Source: Klebsormidium nitens (Eukaryota > Streptophyta > Klebsormidiophyceae > Klebsormidiales > Klebsormidiaceae). Taken from it: 64,000 bases of DNA. Position numbers and translations under genes: made by a program. Within the stretch, counting starts at the first letter, position 1. The number at the start of each line of letters is the position of its first letter. The notes under the pieces are model-generated. The model saw nothing but the letters and a program-made list of their open reading frames with translations, was not told where the DNA came from and did not search any database. This document shows positions 37,301 to 47,100 of the stretch, piece by piece. The DNA lies in NCBI GenBank assembly GCA_000708835.1, contig DF236969.1, positions 248,001-312,000 on the forward strand, in the 5' to 3' direction.

Positions 37301-38200
37301 CTAATTCCAATCAGATACCTCGTGCTCAATCCATCTAATGTTCAAGTTCAATGAAGTGCCGGAAGTGCGATCAGTTGCCAATCTGATAGATTGCTTGGTC
37401 CGGCACCGAACCAACTTAACCTGCACCGGGGTACGATATACTCATCTTTAACGGCAATTATTAGACTTCTCACGGCATGAAGCGTCAGAATATGTTGTTA
37501 GATACTCTTGAAGCTACAAAATCTTTTTGGGAGACCAGATCTCAGCAGCCCATGTTTTGAAAATCGGGTCAAAGAGGAAAAATCTCCTCCTACAAGGACC
37601 TCAAAAGAAACTTTCCTCAGACGAAAACTCACATTGTAGACAGAGTATGCTCCATCACATGCTGCTACGACCTGATCCTTGTGCTTCTGGTCGGCCTGGA
37701 AGGGCTCTGCTCCAAGCTCCCGTAGGGGCTTCAGCTTCTCACAATTGGGGTTCTGCCTTGAAACGCCCCGCACACGGTACTTGCCACTCTTGATCAGGGC
37801 CTTGACGACACTCTTGCCCTGCGGATGTGCAGCTCGGATTTGGAGGATGAAGTGGCCAGAAAAACGGTTCGCATGATTACTTTCTGAAGATGGATTGAGC
37901 AACCAAATTACGCCAACTCTCAGAACACTGCCGCAGGTCCACTGCACCTCAGGCCGCTTATAAAGCGCAAGCATCAGTTTTATCCTCTTACTCAGCTGTC
38001 TTCCGGCTTTTCAGGCAGAAGTTTGCGTTTCTGGTTGGATGAGAACCATCTAGTTATTCGATGGGGGCACTGCAGCAGGCAACAAAAGAGCAGTAACCAA
38101 GAAGCCGGACAATCCATGCAGCTCGTGCCCGTCATCGATTCTTTCTCACCTGTAAACCTGTCGCCCCGAACACCGTCACTAAAGGCTTGTCTTCTGCCAT
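34371..38200 (-). CDS. NmrA-like family NAD(P)-binding protein (atypical SDR)
   Basis: A Rossmann-fold protein of the NmrA/HSCARG group, often redox sensors without dehydrogenase activity. Seven exons (38150-38200, 37633-37818, 36953-37120, 36167-36396, 35072-35196, 34868-34920, 34371-34505) join in phase to 315 residues, normal for the family. The dinucleotide motif GATGLQG (12-18, GxxGxxG) is split by the first intron. Then come SGKYRVRGVSR, GAYSVYN, RVTHFVWSTLPNV, FVMPASYYQNW, VSDTGPAVVTILEHPEEW, FSRVTGKKAVLERVP and the tail FREFSYYGD..WPEWLRESGW. The catalytic SDR Tyr-x-x-x-Lys is absent in the expected place, as in NmrA proteins. Exon 6 (53 nt) was chosen because its acceptor, donor and length alone restore phase; its protein sequence is weakly conserved, so this exon is the least certain part. 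Introns reach about 970 bp. Confidence 0.83.
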
Positions 38201-40002
38201 TTTGGCGATGCGAAGCAGCCGAAAGAGAGCTCGAAGGCGCGAGTCTATGATAGCCAAGACGTAGGCGCAATCTTGTTGTTGTTGATATGACCTCCAGACG
38301 ACCTCACGAGAGAGACCTGCTAATCAGCATCTGAGAGGAGGAATGAAGAATGAAGAATGAAGAATATCTACTTCGAGCAGAAACTCAAAGCTCGAGTCTA
38401 TTGGCCGTAGTCGAGACCTTCGACTCGCATCTGCGCATCATGCTAGATTGTTGTGAAGGAAGCCGGTGCCTCCCTTGAGATCCACTCTGGTTCCACGATC
38501 ATTGAGCAGGGCTTTTTCCTTATGCATGCACGACTCTTGTGGCAGCCAATTGTTATCGCGGCGGAACTGGCCTTCTAGGCTGAGCTGCTGGCATGCGGTG
38601 ACGTGCCAGGGCGCCGCGCCTGAGGGGGCGCGTCGCAAGTAAGATTAGCCGCGGCAGCGCCGCCAAGATCTGGCGGCAGCTTCAACTTAGGTATCACACT
38701 GCAGAAACTTGATGTCGCGGCCGCGACGCGCCGCATCGCGCCATTTTTTTCAACTTGGACAAGGGGAAGAATCTTTCATGCAGTTTTAGGAATATAAGAA
38801 GCTGCTTGCGCTGAAGGGAATGACAGCGACTGCTGAGATAATCAGTATCTTCAGACGTTGACGTGCGTTGACGTCGACTTTAACGCTCCCGCTACAACCA
38901 GGGCCAAGTGGAAACTCATGCAAATGCCTCCCAGATCTGAAAGCCCATATATCGCATCTTACCTTTACACTGTACTGCCATTTGCAGCAGGGGCAATTAC
39001 CCGTCAAGCAGGAGCTGGTGAACGGGAGTCGAGTATTTCACCCGTTCCTCGCTTGCGTGTTCGCCGTGACAAAATTGACCGAGTCCTATGCAAGCGCTTG
39101 CATAGGAGACACCGACAAAACGACTGAAGTCACATAATCAGCATGCACTTTCGGCACAATGCCAGAAATAGTTGGTGAATCGCAAGTCTGTCCCTTTCAC
39201 ATTGCGTATAAAGGCGAGCTGCCTAAGTATTTCTGCAGGGCAATCGTGATGCAACGGAAAGCCGGTCGCTCTCTGATCTTGTCCCTCGTTTCGAATTGCA
39301 TCAAAAGCTGACCTCCGAAAGCTGGATTTGGAAGGTAAAAAAGAGTCGTTGATGTGTAAGTTAGCCTTGGTCACTTAATTTCCATCTTCGTATTTCAACG
39401 AATGATCCAAGGCTCGGCATATCATAATTAAGTTATGCGCCAGACAAGAGGCGAGATCGGGAGTCGAGTCATAATTAGTTTGTTGCTTTTTTATCTCTCG
39501 CGCCAATCTACAAATCTCCTAGCTCCTTTCAGCCTGCACAACGGCCGTCGCGTTAAGTGTGAGCGGCCTGGCTCTGTTATTCTAAGGCAACTTTTTCTGA
39601 TCTGCCATCGTATACCCAAACATATTGGATCAATCCGTGTATGAAATGCACCAATCGAAACGTGGATCTATATTTGCCTAATGCAACAGATTATTTACCC
39701 GCAATTCGCATTCATCGCTTGGCAATCTTCACGCGTCGTTGAGTGCACACATCTGCACTCCTAAAACATGTTTTAGGCCATAAAAGAGGCGTGCACGTTC
39801 AGTGCCGAGTGCCATTTCAAATCAGTCAAAACAACGAAGCCGACCAAGAATTGCAGACATTGGATCCAGCCTGTCCGCAGAGATGCACGTGACCAGCCTG
39901 ATTGCAAAAACTCTAAAGAATCCACGGTGCCTCGGCATCGATATTGACGCTGCTATGTCAAGTTGCTGCAGGATAAGACGTTGGCAATGAATGATCACGG
40001 AC
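38201..40002. other. Intergenic region
   Basis: The 1.8 kb between the NmrA start and the F-box stop (both minus). It contains a short gaatgaa microsatellite at about 38340-38367 and a GC-rich patch at about 38600-38740 with gcggc words. I see no coding exon. It should contain the NmrA promoter. Confidence 0.45.
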
Positions 40003-41139
40003 TCAGCCACTTATGTACTCAACGAAGCAGTTCTGTTCTTCCAAGCTGTTCAGCAGCCACGCTCCCCCGCCGGTTACCAGACTCTTACTAACTCGAAGCT
40101 GCCGTAACTCACACTGCAAGAGCTTAGGAAAGCCCAAGGCTATGATCGGAAGGCACCCATCTACGCTTAGGCACCTCAGGCCTGCCAGATTTTCCGCAAG
40201 CTCCGAGATGGCCCTGTCCGTTATAGCCTCTAGGTTTGACAAACACAGATTGGTCAACCGACGGCAGCCTTTCCATAGACTCGTCACGCCCTCGTCAGTC
40301 ACCCACTGACAATTCGCCAAATTTAAGCTCTCCAGATCCGGACACCCCTTTGCTATTTTCGCGACCACAGGATCCTTCAGTCCGGGGCTGCAGTCCTCCA
40401 GGTCGAGCACTCGCAGTCTAGTTAACGAGGCGATGCTCTCCAGCCCTCGTTCCCCCAGCTGGTTGCAATCCTTGATCTCCAGGCATTCCAGCGTTTCCGC
40501 TGCCGGCCCCCGACTTAGGCTCACCAACCCCTCGTCGCTGAACATCGCACACCCCACCAGAAACAACTTCCGGAGCTTCGTTAGCGTCCCGATCGCCGCC
40601 AGCGCCCGGTCGTCGACCCGCTTGCAGTACGTCAGGTTCAGCACCCGCAGCTCGCAGCAGCCACGTGTCACGCTCTCCAGCCCCCGCCCCGTCACCTCTG
40701 AGCGGTACGCCAGCGAGAGGTACTTCAGCCTTCGGCAGTTAGCCCCTAACGTGTCCAGACCGTCGTCGGTTAGCAGGCGGCCTGCCTCCCCTTCCCGAAC
40801 TAGAGCGGGGTGCACCTCCTCCATGATCTCCCGGTACTCCTCGGTGAACCGCTTCTGACCCAGGTTAAGGATCTCTAACCCTTGGCAGCCAGGGAGAAAC
40901 TCCTCGAGCAGCCCGTCCGTGATGTCCATGCCGCAGCTTCGGACGTCCAGGTCGGTTAGCGCGGGGTAGCGGCTAACCAGGCGGGTCACGTGGTCGGAGT
41001 CGGAAACCTTGAGGTGGCGCCGCGTGTCAGCTTCGGCCAGGTACCACTCTCTGCAGACCAGCGACGCGGCTTTGCGGCGCTTGCCGGTCAGCCGCCGGAA
41101 AATCTTACGCAGGACGTCCGGAGGAAGCTGCGAAGCCAT
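40003..41139 (-). CDS. F-box/LRR protein, intronless
   Basis: A predicted SCF ubiquitin-ligase receptor of 378 residues in a single exon, which is unusual for this window. The F-box is at the very N-terminus (QLPPDVLRKIFRRL..KAASLVCREWY, residues 4-35). At least ten cysteine-containing leucine-rich repeats follow, such as LRVLNLTYCKRVDDRALAAI, LECLEIKDCNQLGERGLESI and LESLNLANCQWVTDEGVTSL. The layout is that of FBXL2/20-like and plant EBF/GRR1-like short proteins, but no one-to-one assignment is possible here. The ATG at 41139 is the first in frame and directly precedes the F-box. Lack of introns may mean retroposition or simple loss; the coding GC is like its neighbours. The target is unknown. 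It is followed by the cupin gene only 242 bp upstream on the same strand. Confidence 0.92.
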   Translation of the reverse strand: MASQLPPDVLRKIFRRLTGKRRKAASLVCREWYLAEADTRRHLKVSDSDHVTRLVSRYPALTDLDVRSCGMDITDGLLEEFLPGCQGLEILNLGQKRFTEEYREIMEEVHPALVREGEAGRLLTDDGLDTLGANCRRLKYLSLAYRSEVTGRGLESVTRGCCELRVLNLTYCKRVDDRALAAIGTLTKLRKLFLVGCAMFSDEGLVSLSRGPAAETLECLEIKDCNQLGERGLESIASLTRLRVLDLEDCSPGLKDPVVAKIAKGCPDLESLNLANCQWVTDEGVTSLWKGCRRLTNLCLSNLEAITDRAISELAENLAGLRCLSVDGCLPIIALGFPKLLQCELRQLRVSKSLVTGGGAWLLNSLEEQNCFVEYISG

Positions 41140-41381
41140 CTCAGGCTCCTATGACGTGCTGGACGAAAAATCCTGACACTGGGCTAAGTCAAAATCACTT
41201 TGCTTTTGGACCCAGTTGCTTGCGAATTTCAACGGTTGTTGACCTGCGAGCGGTTGTTCTCTCTCTGCTTTCTCGCACGTTCTGCCCCTTCGCTGTGCCT
41301 CCGAAGATTCTATTTGTTACCCCTTCCTAATACCTTCTTCTACGACCGCTCTACCGCAGAAGAAGCGGGGGAGTCGAATTG

Positions 41382-43235
41382 CTAGACCAGGTGCACCAGC
41401 ATGGCCACCAGTTCCGTCTCTCCGATGTTCACAATCTCGTGCTTGACCCCCCCTTCGTGCCACTTGACACTACCCGCCGCAACAAACCCCCCGCTGAATG
41501 GAGATGGGGAGCTGCCCTCGGCCTCGAGCACCCGGAGGTATGCCCCGGTCAGAAAGAGGGCGACCCCACAGTGGCTGCCGTAGCTGTGCAGCCCGGTGGT
41601 TTGTCCTGGGGGAAGGGTCAGCTTGTGGACAATGATCTGTGGCCAGACGTTCTTGGTAACGTGAGTGTAGCCGCAGCGGAGGAGGGCAGACTGGTTGAGG
41701 TCTGGGGCAGGGGTCTCGTCTGCAAGTCGACAGGACAAGAAGCTCAGTATGAGGCGCACTGGACATACAAACCTGCCTTGAGAGCGTATTTCTTCGTGAA
41801 TAAGGTCTTCTAAAGTTTGTCTTCAAGTCCAAAGTCTGAAGTCTGCTACAGGTCAGCTGGCGCCTTATGGCCACCAAAAACGAAGGTCACTACAAGGACT
41901 CCGGGGCCAAAAAGTTACCCCTTGCTTGATACGCTGACCTTTTATGGCCTCATTGAGCATTTCCGCTTCAATTTAGCCGAGGTTCAAAGTGCGCTCTGAC
42001 ATGGAACACTTTGAATGACCAAGTCCCATAAAAGGCCTTTGGACACCTTCCAACGTGAGGCGCAGAATAAAGAGTTTCTCACCAGAGCTGTCTCCTGATG
42101 GTAAAAGCTCCACTCCCAGGATGTGAAACGCGTTCTTGTTCTCTGCTTTGAAGTGGACACGATGGACCAGCTCCTTACTCCTGCAGGTAAGAGCTTTTGA
42201 GGAAACGAACTTTGACAGCCAAAAGTGGACCAGGAACCTCAAAGAGCGTTTAGAATGAATCTAAGCAAGATCTATGTGGCCATGCCAGAAAAATCCACTT
42301 CTTCTTACAAAGAATCGTTGAAAGCAAGGAAAACATCTGGCGGGTCTCGCAAGTGGCTTGTATCATCTTGGATGACTTTACAAACAGCTGTACTGCCCTG
42401 ACAATCTTGCGGAATACAGAAAAGCCCATGATTTATTCTCCAAAACGTCTGACCAGGGGTTTTCGTGGCCTCACCTGCACATCAGTGCAAGAGTGCCTTG
42501 TGGTTCGAGGACTGTGTCCTTGAAATCGTCACCAGCTTCTTGCATGGCGCCATGGCCCCCAGCAATGAGCGCATAGAAAGTATCGTTGTAGTGCCTGCGA
42601 AGAAAAGGATGCCTTAAAATAACCTTCAATGTTTGCTGTGCAACCGGGACTATGCTGCTCCCGCCCTTCTGAGGTGTTGAGAGGCAGTTTGTTGTTAAAA
42701 GACTTAGCACAAATTGAGAATGAAGCAAGCATGAAGCCCTCGCCTAACTCTTTGAAATTTGTACACTCAGTTGCAAGGTGCAGCACCCAAGTTCAGCACC
42801 ATATTTGAGCCAGGTTTCTCCATTGCACCCTAAGTGAGCTTTATGCAACCCACTTTTTGTGCATGTCCATTTTATGGATCATCTACGAACTTGCACCACC
42901 ACTTTAAGCAGTACTTTGTTAAATGAAGCTGGTGGCAAAACCTGCGAATGCACTTACATCAGGCATGGACACGCCCATCAACACGAAGCGGCCGATGGGG
43001 CTACCAACAAAGGGGCACTGGACAAGTTTACAACTTTTCTTCCGACCAGGACCACAGCATTGTGAATCATATGCCAGAATTGTGCTCACCTATGATACAG
43101 GGTGGTGTCAGAAGGCTTCACCAGCGTGTCGTAGCAACGAACTTTGGAGTTCTGGAATAGAACATGATGCCTTGGCTCCTGCTCTATCTCCACATACTCT
43201 ATGCTGGATCCATCTGCGAGCTTGTGTATGGGCAT
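41382..43235 (-). CDS. Two-cupin domain protein
   Basis: A small beta-barrel protein of the cupin fold, usually metal-binding; no reaction can be assigned. Four exons (43090-43235, 42475-42594, 42083-42180, 41382-41719) join in phase to 233 residues. The N-terminal cupin starts EPRHHVLFQNSKVRCYDTLV, then TTLYHRHYNDTFYALIAGG, with a His-x-x-x-Asp pattern where metal ligands are expected. The second is VHKLTLPPGQTTGLHSYGSHCGVALFLTG with HSYGSH, then WHEGGVKHEIVNIGETEL. The TLYHRH..D.FY pattern matches uncharacterised bacterial and plant proteins of the form PRHHLV..N..VRV.D. The start at 43235 is the first ATG of the exon. A plausible-looking exon at about 42960-43022 was not used because the direct join of exons 1 and 2 keeps the HRHYND motif and the frame. 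Confidence 0.82.
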
Positions 43236-44144
43236 CTTGCTTGCTATTAGCCCCCTCTCTGTCTTTGCAAACTCCCAGAACCGTGGACAATGTGATGGAT
43301 GGCAGTCTTTTCAGCTGCCGATTGCGCCTTCCACTCGACGAAGACGAAGACAGTGCATGTGAGCTTGCAAGTTGCAGCTACAACAGTATTACAATTACTC
43401 TACACATGATGGCAACAATTAATGCTGCAGAATTATATCCATCCGGATTCCTGATTCCTGGTACCTCAGGCTGATGTCTCTTCAATTTAGGTAAAGTAAG
43501 CTCCAGGTAAAGTAAGCTCCCAGCCTAACACTAAAAACCTAACCTCCAAAATCACCCGCTCCGCACCCGAACCCACCCTAACCCCCAAGCTAACCCCACC
43601 CGTCCCAGGCTGCTTGGGTTACTTTACCTGAAGCTTACTTTACCTAAATTGAAGTCTTATCTCAGGCTCCAGGTCCAGCTAGGAGTCAATTTCGAGCGAA
43701 GAGAATATGCGCGGAAGTTCATCAGCGGTAATTTGCGCACAGAGGCGGTACAAACAGACGTGACAAAGGGGCCGTTAACGGCTCACTCAGGGGTTCATGG
43801 GGCACGATAACGGTTCGCGAGTCGCTTACGAGCACGCGCAGAAAAGATTACTTTCAAACATCGCGCAGTTGAGCCAGGTGCGCAACCACGACGTGAGCAA
43901 CTGCCATTGCCAAGCCCATGAGTAGGTGGTGCACAACCCTACAACCCTATAACCCTGTGCAGCTTTGTGCAATTGGTCCTTGCGAGAATCCTGAATCCTG
44001 ATTGTCTAAACTTGAGCGCTCTCCATTCAGGCTGGGAGGCAGGTATTTTGGCAGATGACGTCTTTCTTTTGAAGATGCTTACGTCCGCCGGATAAGTCTT
44101 CTTTTTATAGCAGTTCAGCGCATTGGATCGAGCCAGCAAAGAAG
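43236..44144. promoter_or_regulatory. Divergent promoter region between the cupin and PRP22 genes
   Basis: The 909 bp between the cupin ATG (minus) and the PRP22 ATG (plus). It contains the foldback element at 43480-43654. The remaining DNA near PRP22 has short cctataaccctg words but no clear core promoter. Confidence 0.45.
43480..43654. repeat. 175-bp foldback/MITE-like element
   Basis: Inverted repeats of 36 bp at 43480-43515 and 43619-43654 match at 35 of 36 positions (one c/t difference). Each arm is itself a near-duplicate of the aggtaaagtaag word. The 103-bp loop is C-rich on this strand with irregular ctaaccc-like words. No coding capacity. The form fits a non-autonomous foldback or MITE. 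It would form a strong hairpin in RNA or single-stranded DNA. Confidence 0.8.
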
Positions 44145-47100
44145 ATGGACGGCCTCGAGAAGCTTGAGTACCTTTCCCTTGTTTCCAAAATCTGCTCGGA
44201 GCTGGAGACACATGTCGGGTTTGCAGACAAAACCCTAGCAGAGTTCCTGATAGAATTGGCAGGGAATCACACGAACGCTGACAGCTTTGGCAAGGCGTTG
44301 ATAGAGAATGGGGCGGAGCTGCCGCCCTACTTTGTGAGCTCCCTGCTCACGATCATTCAAAAGGTGCGGCCGCCGAAGAAAGCCAACAAGGAGAAGGCCG
44401 CTGGGACTGCTTCCAAGAAGCCGACCGCAGAATTCCCGGGGCTTGCAATCCAAGATGATAGGAAGCGGGTGGAAGAGATGGAGAAGGAGTTGCTGGCGGA
44501 GAAGAGAGAGCGGAACGGGGATGCAGCAGAGGAGCGGGGGGGCAGGTCAGACAGGGAGGAAAGGCACCGGGGAAAGGACGATGATAGAGACCGGAATGGG
44601 CACCGGGAAGAGAGGAGAAGAGATAGGGATGGTAGAGACAGGAGGGAGAGGGATGGCGACCTGAGAGATGGAGATAGGGTTAGGGATGGGCGCAGGGAAT
44701 CGGACCGGGGGGGCAGGAGGGGCAGGGAAAGCAGTAGGTCGGCCAGCCCTGAGCGGGAGCGGATGCTGCCGCCTCCGCCGCCCGGCCGGCCACCACCCGC
44801 GCCATCGGGCGACATCGCAGAATTCGAGGTCTACAAGGGCAAAGTCACGCGGATCATGGACTTTGGATGTTTTGTTCAGATCGACGGGAGGGACCGGAAG
44901 GAGGGGCTGGTGCACGTGTCGCAGATGGCGAATCGGCGGGTGGGGAACGCCAAGGATGTGGTGGCGAAGGACGACGTCGTGTGGGTGAAGGTGCTGTCGG
45001 TGACGGGGAACAAGCTGAGCCTGAGCATGCGCGATGTTGACCAGAAGACGGGGCGCGATCTGCTGCCGATGCAGAAGAGGGAGACCGCGGAGGACTTTCG
45101 GAGCAACCCTAGCGGGCCGTCCGGGGGAGGGGGCCTGAAGGGCATCTCAGGGATTGTGGTGAAAGACGATGATGAAAGCAACGTGCGGCGGCCGGGGAAG
45201 CGGCTGTCGTCGCCTGAGCGTTGGGAGGTGCAGCAGCTGATTGCTTCGGGGGTGTTGGACCCGAGCGAGTACCCGACGTTCGACGAGGAGTCGGGGCGGG
45301 GGTTGCTGTATGCAGAGGAGGAGGAGGAGCAGGAACAAGAGGTGGAGCTGAACGAGGACGAGCCGGCGTTCCTGCGGGGCCAGACGCACTTCAGCGTTGA
45401 TGCGTCGCCGATCAAGATCGTGAAGAACCCGGACGGAAGTTTGCAGCGTGCGGCGATGACGCAGAGTGCGCTGGCAAAGGAGCGGCGGGAGCTGAAAGAG
45501 CAGCAGTCGCGCAGCATGCTGGACAGCATCCCCAAGGATCTGAACCGGCCGTGGGAGGACCCGCTGCCGGAGCAGGGGGAGCGCCACCTGGCGCAGGAGC
45601 TGCGGGGGGTGGGGCTGACCGCTTACGACCAGCCGGAGTGGAAGCAGGAGGCGCTCGGCAAGGCGCCGACGTTCGGGCAGCGGTCCAAGATGCCGATCCA
45701 GGAGCAGCGGAAGAGCCTGCCCATTTACAAGCTCAAGAGCGAGCTGGTGCAGGCGATTGTGGACAATCAGGTGCTGGTGGTCATTGGCGAGACGGGGTCC
45801 GGGAAAACGACGCAGATGACGCAGTACCTGGCGGAGGCGGGGTTCACGAGCAAGGGCAAGATCGGGTGCACGCAGCCGCGGCGCGTTGCGGCGATGAGCG
45901 TGGCCAAGCGCGTGGCGGAGGAGTTTGGGTGCCGGCTCGGGGAAGAAGTTGGGTACGCAATCCGGTTCGAGGACTGCACGGGGCCCGAGACGGTGATCAA
46001 GTACATGACGGACGGGATGCTGTTGCGGGAGTTGCTGCTGGACGACACGATGGCGGGGTACAGCGTGATCATGATCGACGAGGCGCACGAGCGGTCGATC
46101 AACACGGACGTGCTCTTCGGGCTGCTGAAAGGGGTGGTCAAGCGGCGGCCGGACCTGAAGATGATCGTGACGAGCGCCACGCTCGACGCCGAGAAGTTCT
46201 CGTCCTACTTCTTCAACTGCCCCATCTTCACGATTCCGGGCCGGACGTTCCCCGTCGAAATCATGTACACCAAGCAGCCGGAGACGGACTACCTCGACGC
46301 GGCGCTCATCACGGTCATGCAGATCCATCTCACGGAACCCGAGGGGGACATTCTCGTCTTCCTAACCGGCCAAGAGGAGATCGACACCGCGTGCCAGATT
46401 CTGTACGAGCGCATGAAGGGCCTTGGGCCAAACGTCCCGGAGCTCATCATTCTCCCCGTCTACTCGGCGCTCCCATCCGAGATGCAGACGCGCATCTTCG
46501 ACCCTGCGCCCCCCGGCACGCGCAAGGTCGTGGTCGCGACCAACATCGCGGAGGCGTCGCTGACGATCGACGGGATCTTCTACGTGGTCGACCCCGGGTT
46601 TAGCAAACAGAAGGTGTTTAACCCGAAGCTGGGGATGGACTCGCTCGTCATCTCGCCGATCAGTCAGGCGTCGGCGCGGCAGCGCGCGGGGCGGGCGGGG
46701 CGCACGGGGCCCGGGAAGTGCTACCGGCTGTACACGGAGGCGGCGTACCGCAACGAGATGCTGCCGACGTCAGTGCCGGAGATCCAGCGGACGAACCTGG
46801 GCATGACGGTGCTCATGCTCAAGGCCATGGGTAAGTCAGTGGTTTGGCATGAATGAGCAGCTTGGCACTTCAACACTGGATTGTAGATGGAAGACCACCC
46901 GATTTCAAGAGCTGAGCACTTATTTGGAAGCTTTTGGCTGAGGCTTGTTGGTGGCTAAAGCGCCAAAGTGGAGGTCAGTGGTGTGCTTTGCTCGCTAAAA
47001 CTTGATTCTCCGATGTGAAGGCATGCCTATCTGAGCCTTTTTAATGCAGGCATCAGCGACCCGTTCAGGATGCCCTTCTTGCATTTGAAGTTCCTGTCGT

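Noticed and set aside
42960-43022. Possible extra cupin exon on the minus strand (CPFVGSPIGRF..)
   Set aside because: Adding it breaks the phase and separates the HRHYND motif formed by joining exons 1 and 2 directly.
45147-46328. Long open frames on both strands inside PRP22 exon 1 (also 45551-46603 plus)
   Set aside because: High-GC shadows of the PRP22 coding frame; the true frame holds all helicase motifs.
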